Shown here in pieces: positions 24,989 to 33,567 of a DNA stretch of 64,000 nt. The position numbers were made by a program, and so were the translations under genes. The notes under the pieces are model-generated. The model worked only from the letters and a program-made list of their open reading frames with translations, made no database searches and was not told the DNA's origin. Position 1 is the first letter of the stretch, and each line of letters opens with the position of its first letter. Origin of the DNA: Annona cherimola (Eukaryota > Streptophyta > Magnoliopsida > Magnoliales > Annonaceae); the NCBI GenBank assembly GCA_030490835.1, contig CM059972.1, positions 31,227,452-31,291,451 on the forward strand. Reading direction: 5' to 3'.

Positions 24989-25261
24989 TGCTGCTATTGT
25001 TGCTCTTAGGGATTTCTCGTGTAAAGCCATTGCACGAGAGATTCAAAATTCCATCCAGGCATCCGTCGCCTCAGCAAGGGCTCAAGAAACGGCCTAAAAC
25101 AATTACATCTTTGATCCTCTGTATCACTTGTACTTGGCTCTGAATTCTGTGGCTCACTACCAAAACCGCCTTCCTCAATCTCAAGTTTTGAGTCATCGAG
25201 GAGAGCAATATGCCAGAGTTCTTTCCAGTGAACACGTCCAATATCTTCCAAGACATCTTTG
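24989..25261 (-). other. Open frame between the eL24 and eS8 fragments, unrecognised
   Basis: A minus-strand frame of 81 codons (25251-25006) is acidic in its middle and Arg-rich near its end. It fits neither ribosomal protein. It may be another captured exon or a chance frame. Confidence 0.3.
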
Positions 25262-25590
25262 CTTCCATTTTAGAAGATGGATTCTTTTTCTTCTTCCCAA
25301 TATCAATGCCATAGTGCTGAAGATACCATTGCTTAAAGGGAGTAGCATCGACCTAAACAATGGCACTCTTCACCAAGGTTTGTGTCTTGACAAGTTCATT
25401 ACTTGGGGCATTATAGATCACATCAAGGACACATCTTGCATGTGACAACCTCACTTCCCCACGAATAGTTCCCAGTATCTAACCGAAGTGCTCTCCATTT
25501 CACATGCCTCCTCTAACACGAACCCTCCTAGCTGTTTTGTTGCTCGGGAGCTTTGTATTAGCTGGTTGCAGCCCAAGCTCGTACTTTCTT
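25262..25590 (-). pseudogene. Fragment of ribosomal protein eS8 (RPS8) coding sequence
   Basis: On the minus strand three frames together give [38 protein letters not shown] and [20 protein letters not shown], then [11 protein letters not shown]. These are the central part of eukaryotic eS8 in correct order. At least two frame changes (near 25505 and 25440) break it. No intron separates the parts. It lies 270 bp upstream of the eL24 fragment in the same orientation, inside the transposase interruption. Confidence 0.85.
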
Positions 25591-25746
25591 TCGTATGCTT
25601 CTTTTTTTTAAACCTTTTTTCCTTCTTTTGTGATATCTTTCTCTCTTTTTTTGCTTTTTTTCTTTTTTTTGTTCCTTTGGGACTTTTTTTTTACAGATGA
25701 AAAATCATATCAATCGTATAATCGTAGTAGACCCATGGTTAAAAAT
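25591..25746. other. T-rich sequence upstream of the eS8 fragment
   Basis: Long T runs (25607-25693) are seen on the plus strand, meaning A runs on the strand that carries the ribosomal fragments. No gene is recognised. Confidence 0.4.
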
Positions 25747-26529
25747 ATACCTCATCATACCAAATAATCTTCCTTTGATTTTCCATCTACCCAAAAACAT
25801 GAGTCAATCTCATGTCCTCATCAACCTGGATTTCGTAGGAAAAATGACTATCATCACGACTCTTTAGTTGAAACATGTGTAATAAGGTATTTGCACCATT
25901 CTCATACATAATTTACCTCTTTCTTCGTATGGCATTCCTAGCGTCCCTTGCTGAATATTGCAGATGAGAAGAACCACCTACTTCATTCATCATAAAGTCA
26001 ATGGACCTGGCCACACCAACTCCAGATTCTTTTAAAGATGTGATTAAACTTAGATCATCCTCTGTCAACTTCTTGTGTGATCACAATTTACGAGTCTTCA
26101 TTGGAGTGCAAAGTGCATGATTATGAGATTCTAAAAATTGTGATACATAATATATATTCTTCTCCACATTCAAATTCATATATAACTTAGCATGACATGA
26201 GCAACGACTTATGAAAGCGGTTTTTCTGTTTTCTTGAATCTTCATTTTTATATTTTTTTCACTACCATACCACCTTTAGAGCACCTCAAAACACGCCTTG
26301 AAACAACACCAGACTTCAATTTATGGGTACTATCCTTTCTAACACTAAGTCCACAATGACAAGCATAAGTATTGTAAAAATTGAAAGCTTCTTCTAGAGA
26401 TACAAATTCCATCACAATTTTTGGCTTCAATTCAATTGCGACATTAGCTATAAACAACCCATCTGTATTATGCGACCCACTTGGGATGACGTCTTCTTTA
26501 CTAGATGCTCCCTTCCCGTCTGACATCAT

Positions 26530-27404
26530 CTCTAAAAGCTACATCACCTTCATGTGCATAACCAACTAATGTGACACCAAAAGAAGCTTTTACTTCCACA
26601 GTCATTGGATCAGGTAGCATTGTGCCAAAGACATTCATTAGATCAAGTAACATTATGCCAAAGTCATTGATTTCATGTTCTCCGTTGTGCTATTCCATAC
26701 TAAAGAAAAAGATTTGACCAACTCCAACTACCAATTTCAAAGATAAGGCAAGTATGTAATGATGGATAAGCCAGAAACAACAACAAAAATTAAAACAAAG
26801 TCTCTGTTATTTAAAACACAAAGTCTCTCTCATTTAGAAAACATTTTCGTTTCTTGATCTTTTTCAATCACCAACAACCAACAAAATCTCAATATCTCAA
26901 AAATTAAAGAACATTCCCCACTTATACAGCATGACATAGCATGATAGAAATATCAAAATATCACACAATGCTTTGCTTGCGAAAAAAATGTGATGCTCTG
27001 CTTGAGCGTTTAATAGCTTTGGGAAATTTCAAGTGGTTTTGGAAGTTTCAAAAATTCACATATGCATCAAGATGAAGCTACACCATGGGAGAGTTTTACT
27101 CGATGTCCGGTCAAGTTATATTTGGAGATCGGAACGAAAGCCAATCAGAATGATAGCCACCAATTGGATTGAAAGCGACCAATCGGAATGAAAGCTACAG
27201 TTTTGTCAATCGGAGAGGAGAGATGCAAGGGCTGCAGCCAGAAGGGGGAGAGAGGGAGGTGTTGCTGGCGGCATGATCGGAATGGGGTATAAGGGGGCGG
27301 AAAATGGGAGCCATGTGAGGGCAGTTTCAAGGTGGGGTCGGAAAACGAGTGCGCTATGAGAGACCGGAGAGGAGAGAGACTGGAGCGGAGAGGAGGGAGA
27401 CCGT
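26530..27404 (-). promoter_or_regulatory. MULE subterminal region upstream of the transposase
   Basis: The 0.9 kb between the transposase ATG and the right inverted repeat should contain its promoter. AT-rich sequence changes to GC-rich toward the inverted repeat. No motif can be assigned firmly. Confidence 0.4.
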
Positions 27405-27773
27405 AGAGGAGAGAGACCGGAGAGCCGTCGCATCGTCGCCGGAGAGGGGAGAGGAGAGGAGAGAGGCAGAGGCACGCTGTGTGTGAGAGAGAGAGAGGAC
27501 CGGCACTGTGAGAGGAGAGACGACGACGGTGCCTGGGGATCCCGTTGAGCGCGCGGGGCCGAATATGCGATTTGGGCGGGATTTCAAGAGTTTTACAATT
27601 CGGGCGAGAGGGTGAGAGGCGCTGGGCAAAAGTGGGATTTGGGCGGGGACCGAAATGTAAAATTTTGATTGTGCGGCGAAGCACAAACCCACTCGATCCA
27701 ACGGCGCACAGGCGCAGGGCGAGGAGCGGACGCATAGATCGGGACTTTGCCTAGGCGCAAAAAATCACATTCC
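27405..27773 (-). repeat. Right terminal inverted repeat of the MULE
   Basis: The reverse complement starts GGAATGTGATTTTTTGCGCC and follows the left end for about 350 bp with small insertions. It is followed by the 9-bp duplication TATAATATA. Long frames here are GC-driven by-products. Confidence 0.88.
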
Positions 27774-27782
27774 TATAATATA
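27774..27782. repeat. Right 9-bp target-site duplication of the MULE
   Basis: TATAATATA, identical to 15016-15024. Confidence 0.85.
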
Positions 27783-28194
27783 TCCGAGAAATGATTCTGT
27801 CAGCTTTGTCTGAGCAGATGGCTTCGCTAAGCCCACTTTTTTAAAAATCTCAAAAAGATATATACAGATGTGCAGTGCCCCTTTCATAAGCAGTAAGCAC
27901 TACAACAGATTGGTCTATTTTAGCCAACCTAAAATAAAAAATAAAATGCTAAATATATGCTGCTGAGATTTATATATTGTTGTTGCAATAATATAAACAA
28001 TAAAGCATTAAAATAAAGATAATAACAACAATAAAAAAGGAGAGTTGCTACTGATCTTTTTGGAAAAATTAGACTCCAAATATTGTATTAATGGATAAAT
28101 TGCTGACTTACATGGATAGACACATACATTGCTTATAAGTAAATCATATATGTACAGCTTAACAAAAATAAACAAGGCATTTTTGAAGGATCCT

Positions 28195-28530
28195 CATCTT
28201 ATGCTCCCGGGCGCATACACCTATTTTTTTAATTTTTTTTGAAATTTTTTTCATAAACTTGTTAGCCCAAGTGTATTTAATCTGTGTATAAATTTTTACC
28301 ATTTTTGGAGTATTTTAGATATTTATTTTTTATTTTTAAAAATCAGTGACATTTTAGGTAATTTTAAATTATTTAAATGTCACTGATTTTCAAAAATTAA
28401 AAATAAATATCTAAAAATCTACAAAAAATGGTAAAAATTGATACATAAATTAAATACACTTGGGCTAATAAGTTTATAAATTTTTTTTTAAAAAATAAGT
28501 ATATGCGAGTGAGAGCATACAGCAAGGGCG
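28195..28530. repeat. Foldback (hairpin) MITE with long inverted arms
   Basis: Left and right halves are near-perfect inverted copies around a centre near 28350. Shared elements include GCCCAAGTGTATTTAAT, ACCATTTTTGGAG, AAAATCAGTGACATTT and their complements. The ends are GC-richer (GCTCCCGGGCGCATAC on the left). The same architecture recurs at 55433-56405, and a partial copy lies at 35285-35545. Confidence 0.8.
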
Positions 28531-29468
28531 CATGCAACTGAAGTCCTTTTTAAAGGCTCGGCTGGAACGCTGTCTGGAACGGGGCTTTTGCTTTGGATAT
28601 TTTTTACGGTTGACAAGAGGTAATGGCAGGCAGAGATTATTTTAAACAGCTGGAACAGACAGAAAATGATAACATAACTTGGATTTATTGGGGGGAGCCG
28701 TGGAGGCTGGAGACGGGGATAAAATAAATGGGAGCACGGAGGTTGGCTTCGGAGATAAATGGCGTGCCCGCACAGCAGCGCCTCTCCCTCCTTTCTGGAG
28801 AGCTTATTCCTTGCCTGGCATTGTGGGAAGGGACTGCTGACGTGGCGTCCTTTCATTGGCTGGTAGTGTGGGGCTGTGGCATGTGTCGGGCACTTGGGCG
28901 TCTTCCTTGGTTGCTCTGGTGGTTCGTCGGTCTGTTGGGTGGCGCCCGGGTAAAAGCCATATTCATATTCAGCACATGGAGCTCGTTGCTTGATGGCCAA
29001 GTAATACGCCAGCTGGATTTTGTTGGCACGGTATGAATTTTTAGCTGATGTAGATGGATCAAATGGCCACGGTGACGAACGGTGGGCTACAGGATGGTGT
29101 CCATTGTTGCCCGCTGTTGACGAGGTGTGCGATGCCGGATCTAGAGGAGAGATGCAGGGGTGTGGAACCGGTAGCCATGGAAGGAGGTGGAGATGCAGCG
29201 AAGGGCGATTTTCTCCTCTTCCGTGTTGTAGTGTCGTGGCGAAGTAGAGGCAGGTGGATTGAAGGTTCCTCGAATTCCTGAAGATAGGGCGGGATCGGTG
29301 GCAGATGGAAACCATCTTCGTGACTATAATGAATCTTCTTTTAATAACGGAAGCAAAGGATTTTACTGGGATTTATGCCAAATCTGATTGATTTATGGCT
29401 GGCGATTTCTGGAAATTGTAGGTTCGTCGTCGCCTGTGGATTCGTCAGTTTCCGAGTGCTTCATTTGG
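28531..29468. other. GC-rich island with an uncertain 275-codon open frame
   Basis: The composition rises sharply here. A minus-strand frame (29315-28488) stays open for 275 codons, and shorter plus-strand frames overlap it. The predicted peptide is rich in Pro, His and Ser and matches no family I know. High GC lengthens chance frames. It could equally be a promoter or first-exon region of an unrecognised gene. I do not claim a protein. Confidence 0.25.
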
Positions 29469-29476
29469 GGAAGATG

Positions 29477-30991
29477 CAGGGTGATAATGGTCAAGGTCAC
29501 CAATTAACCTGCTTGTTCAACCAGTTAATAAATGAGTTTGGGTTGGGATTATGATCCGTCAATCCGTTCAACCATTTAATTAAATAAATGGATTAGGGTT
29601 GAGACTTCACAACCCGTCCAATCCGTTTATTTAACTCGTTCAACCCGTTTAACTCATTTAATATAATATATTATAATATATATATAATATATATATATAT
29701 AATATTTATAACATGAATTGACATTAAGGAGATTACTTGAGATTGGCGCTGATGTTTTCAAGCTAAAATAAATTAAATTCAGGTACGTTAGCTTCGAATT
29801 ATTTAATTTATTTAAATTTACAAATTCTATTGAAGATTTTTAGCATGAAAATTAGTAATAAACACAACTAGGGGTGCAACTCGGGCTCATGAAACTCGGG
29901 TTCACCTCAACCCTAACCCTAGCCCTATTTGTAAAACTTCAACCCTAACCCTAATCCTAACCCTATTTGTAAACCTCAACCCTAACCCTATTTTTGAAAT
30001 TCGGGTTCGGGTTGAGTTTCGGGTTGACATCTTCTATTAATATGTCTTTGTTACTCATCTTATATATAATTTTTTATCACAAATCTATTATATAAAAAAG
30101 TTTTAAAAACAATTTATTGTATGAAATTAAGAAAAATTCAAATACCGCTTAAGAGTAGAAAGAAAGAAACTTGTTTCGAGCATTCTCTTTGTATCAAGTA
30201 GAATATGGATTATGTGTAAACGTTGTCAATAAAATTGTATTATTAATCATTAATTGTATTTTTTTACTCCTCTATTGTTTTAAGCTTATTTTACAACTAT
30301 AATTTTAAAGTTCTCATAAATTTTCCTGTTGAAAAAAAAGATCTCAAAAAAATTTAATATTTAGTATCACAGGATTTCGTTGGTCAAAAGGCTTCAGTAG
30401 AAAAGGCGTGAAGAGTAATTTTTTTAAAAAAAACTGTTGGACCTATATCGTAATGTAAATTGGGAATAGGTATTTTGTTGAAATCACTTAAGATGTTAGA
30501 TTGTCTCGGCGATGAGCTGTCCATGCCTGTCATGCCGTACTCCTGTTGTCCATCATTCATCCATGAGTAATATGTTATTATTATAATATATTATTATTAT
30601 AATATATTATTATTATAATATATTATTATTATTATATATTATTATAATATAAATTATATATTTTATATAAATGCAAATTCGGGTTCGGGTTTACAGGGTT
30701 CGGGCTTGCCTGAACCCGAAACCGAGCCCTATTTGAATTCGGGTTCGGGTTCGGGTGAAAAGCTTAGAGTTCCAACATTGCATATTTTCGGGTTCGGCGG
30801 GCCGGGTTCGGGCTGAACCCGGCCCAAGTTGCACCCCTAAACACAACCCGTTAACCCATTTATTAAATGGGTTGTAAATGGGTTAGGGTTGAAGTTTTTA
30901 AAATGGGTTAATAAACAGATTAGGGTTGAGATATATTAAATGGATTAGGATTAGGCTCCAACCCGTTCAACCGGATCCGTTAACACTCCTA
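29477..30991. mobile_element. Outer hAT-type element, split by a second hAT element
   Basis: It starts CAGGGTGATAATGG and ends, inverted, TAGGAGTGTTAACGG. It is flanked by the 8-bp duplication GGAAGATG (29469-29476 and 30992-30999). The body is full of AACCCGTT and CAACCC motifs. Without the nested element it would be about 536 bp. It has no coding capacity. Confidence 0.75.
29869..30839. mobile_element. Inner 971-bp hAT-type element nested in the outer one
   Basis: The ends are TAGGGGTGCAACTCGGGC and, inverted, TAGGGGTGCAACTTGGGC. The perfect 8-bp duplication AACACAAC lies at 29861-29868 and 30840-30847. It contains CCCTAA-like runs (29905-29995), GGTTCGG-rich right sequence and an ATT/ATA microsatellite (30570-30660). 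It has no transposase frame. Confidence 0.9.
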
Positions 30992-30999
30992 GGAAGATG

Positions 31000-31496
31000 G
31001 CTTCATGTTATGGCGCTCCAGCGGTATATCTAGATCCGTATGCGTGCAGTCCATGTAAAAACAATCCCAGCCGCTGATTTTCATATGTGGATGGTCCGAT
31101 AATTTTCCAATAATCCCGTAGGCGTAAATCATGACGCGTCATTAATTACGAAATGATTTAAACCACCCATATGATCCCAAATATCATCCTTTCATCTAGT
31201 GAGCCATATTTAATTAATATAGCCTAAATTGACTAAAAAATAGGGTGGCAACAAATGTAAAAAAAATGTTAAAATTTGATTTATATATTAAATATATTTA
31301 GATAAATAAGTATATAAAAAAAGAAAAACTTATTTTAAATGAGTTTTACGAAATGAGTTTTACGAAATAAGTTAAACGAGTTATTTGCTTAGTTTGAATT
31401 AATAAAATCATTTCTTAATATATTTTATAATAAATATAAAATAAGAAATCAGACTCGAGTTTACTCAAATTATAATCTTATTATATTTATAAATTA
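31000..31496. other. Intergenic with a partial foldback arm
   Basis: 31240-31430 resembles the right half of the foldback family at 12175-12905 (AAATGAGTTTTACGAAAT, GTTATTTGCTTAG). No gene is seen. Confidence 0.45.
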
Positions 31497-31770
31497 AGAG
31501 TGTGTTTGATAATTAATAAAAAATGTCAGGTTAAAATTTTTCAATCTTAAATTTTTCATTCTCTGCTACTATCATAGTTTTTAATCATTTTTTTTACACT
31601 TTCCTATACAACTATCCTACTTTTCAATCATTCATACATAACTAACCTATTTATTTTAACTTTATTATTTTTACTATTATCATTATTCTTATTATATCAC
31701 ATAATCTGACAACTCTTATTTTTTAAAATTTTTCATCAAAAATTTTATTTATTACTAAACACACTTTAAG
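31497..31770 (-). mobile_element. MITE copy C of the GTGTGTTTGG-end family
   Basis: Starts GAGTGTGTTTGATAATTA and ends ATTACTAAACACACTTT, so both inverted ends are present. It has the same internal order as copies B and D. It lies just upstream of the putative plastid protein gene. Confidence 0.7.
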
Positions 31771-32069
31771 TTTATTACGTTCAGGAGTCAGGACTCAGGA
31801 TGAAAACAAACAAATAAAAAAAAAACCAAGTCCCAGCACCTTTGGAAATCCGATCGGGCTCGACTGGCAAGTTGCACCCCAAGCATTTATACGTGGCTTG
31901 ATGGGCCTCGTCCGTCAGATTCAGGGCGACGTGGTCCAGATATATTCGCGTGATAGGGGAGTCACCACCGTTTTAAAGCAACACTTAACTAACACGGACA
32001 ACTATTGTCCCACCTTCGCCAATCCAGACATCCAACCAACGGAACGAAAAATCTCATATATCACCGGGC
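31771..32069 (+). promoter_or_regulatory. Presumed promoter and leader of the plastid protein gene
   Basis: GC content rises from about 31830. This fits a leader upstream of the proposed start codon and donor. A frame open from 31898 through 32167 crosses the donor and is probably not used. No TATA box was fixed. Confidence 0.35.
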
Positions 32070-33520
32070 ATGGTAAGGCTCACATCTCTTCTTCATATGC
32101 TGGGTTAGAGCTCCCGGCACTGTTCTGCAAATTTGAAAGGTTGGCCATTTCTGGCAAAAGTAAATGATTCTGGAAATTTGGGCCTAGCTTTTTTAGTTCA
32201 AGCATAGTTTTGGGTGATGCATGACGGCTTCATACCTCTGTAGTTCATGAAAATTTCTATCATTTAGATGTACAATCACAGTACTTCATGACTTTTTGTA
32301 CTATCAAGTAAACGAAATACCTTCTTTTTGTTCCTTATATAAAGTGTTGCATGGCTGAGATTGACTGAACATAGAATTCCAGTTTTTTCATGTGGGTGAT
32401 CACTTAAGTTTAATTATTCACTGTTTTTAGGTTCTTTCATGGAAATTTGCACCAGGTAAAAGCACAAGGAAGAAGATATTAACAATTTCTTGTACAAAGA
32501 GACACCGCCAGTTTCTCTCTCTCTCTCTCTCTCAATCTTAGATGAAATGGTTATAATTTCGTATGTTCTAAACTTCTAATTTGTGGAATTAGATCATAAT
32601 GTGTATTCAAGTATTCATAATTGTTATGTACTTGTCACGGCAAGTAATTGTTTGTTTTGGTTGATCTTACTATCTTGGGAGGTGGTGTCACTGCTGAGCT
32701 TTGAATGCTGTGGTGTGCTCATGCGTGTCTACTAATTGAACTAACAAGTGAATGCAAGCAAACAAGGAGAAACCAAGACAGCATTCAGTTGCTGATCAGG
32801 TGTGATGAGATCAAATTGTTTTGAGACCAGGCATAGTAGTGGTTAAACACACCAGGTTTGCATGTTCTTTCTGATGGAATAGCAATACATTAAAGCTTAC
32901 AACACAATGTTCGTCTATCCATACTGCTGGCTATTAATTTCTCTGGGCTTTGCATGGTTATCTGGCAGGACTCTTCGTAAACTAGATGTTCCATTGTTTC
33001 TGAACAACTATTGCGTGATGTGCATTGCTAGCCATGGTATCAGTTCATGAAATTGATTTCTATCTTGAGATGAAAATTATATTTAATATTGCAGGTTATT
33101 TCCTCATTTTATCTGAAAGGAAGTGGTTAAATCTATGGGAAAGAGGTGATTGGGAGAATACTTCATCCAGCTAATAATGTCTTTAGGAACTATTATGGTC
33201 CGTGGGGTTCCCAAGTACTCAGATCCTGTGATGCCAACTGGATGGGTAAGTCCTTCAGTGCACAATCAGGTTGTTTCAAATGTTCTTTTTTTGACTTTTA
33301 AAAGCAAGTTTTGGATTCCCCGTTTATTGCATTTAAGCAATGCGAGGTCCTGTAGTTGTGGGTACATCTAGTGGTGGAGCCGTGGAGGGGGTGTAAATTG
33401 AAATGAGAGGGTCATAGTTTTATTTGAAGGGGTTCATTTCTGGAAATTTTAGATATATTTGAAATATTTTTGCAAACTTTCAAGGGGGTCTTTTAATTTT
33501 CAAAATTTCAGCGCCCTCCT

Positions 33521-33567
<47 letters not shown>

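Larger units (their letters stand above)
21448..25746. other. 4.3-kb interruption of the transposase: insertion or overgrown intron
   Basis: The minus-strand frame stops at YDE (25752) and resumes in phase with VFGDVV (21447). Two readings fit. As an intron, the donor is GAG|GTATAT and the acceptor GGAACAG|GTATTT. As an insertion, ATACC is repeated on both sides (21443-21447 and 25747-25751) and the left end begins TGTTCCGG. The block contains tandem arrays, a hAT MITE and fragments of ribosomal protein genes. A second LTR matching the left end was not seen. Confidence 0.5.
20313..26529 (-). pseudogene. FAR1/FHY3-type MULE transposase, broken
   Basis: The ATG at 26529 opens an N-terminal FAR1 DNA-binding domain (EFVSLEEAFNFYNTYACHCG, with SRRVLRCSKGG, to 26250). 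Linker sequence runs to about 25752. After the 4.3-kb interruption the MULE catalytic domain resumes at 21447 with VFGDVVCFDTAYKTNEYDM, FVGVNQHKQT and TIITDQDAA, then LCLWHIRKKL and the FESSW..MIEEF block (to about 21000). The DDE-type acidic residues seem to be present. The C-terminal region continues past RTTQRSESINAFF to a SWIM-like end with ILPRWTRDAKS (about 20420). In-frame stops occur at several points (for example near 21295, 21117, 20865 and 20522), so it is dead. FAR1 and FHY3 themselves derive from such transposases. Confidence 0.85.
15025..27773 (-). mobile_element. 12.75-kb Mutator-like element (MULE) with captured gene fragments
   Basis: The ends are inverted copies starting GGAATGTGATTTTTTGCGCC, with about 350 bp of alignable inverted repeat and a perfect 9-bp target duplication. 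Read from the right end on the minus strand it carries a broken FAR1/FHY3-type transposase, a GRF zinc-finger gene and an LRR-receptor fragment, all on the same strand. A 4.3-kb block containing eS8 and eL24 fragments sits within the transposase, and a 1.4-kb solo-LTR-like insert breaks its C-terminal part. Carrying host gene fragments makes it Pack-MULE-like, while the transposase makes it a former autonomous element. Several stops show that it is inactive today. Confidence 0.88.

Noticed and set aside
27145..27735. 196-codon and overlapping frames at the right end of the MULE
   Set aside because: They arise from the GC- and CT-rich terminal repeat in three frames at once. No protein similarity.
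29905..29995. Telomere-like CCCTAA/CCCTAACCC runs
   Set aside because: They are short, degenerate and lie inside a hAT element whose whole body is made of similar AACCC motifs. The plant telomere unit is CCCTAAA. This is not an interstitial telomere.
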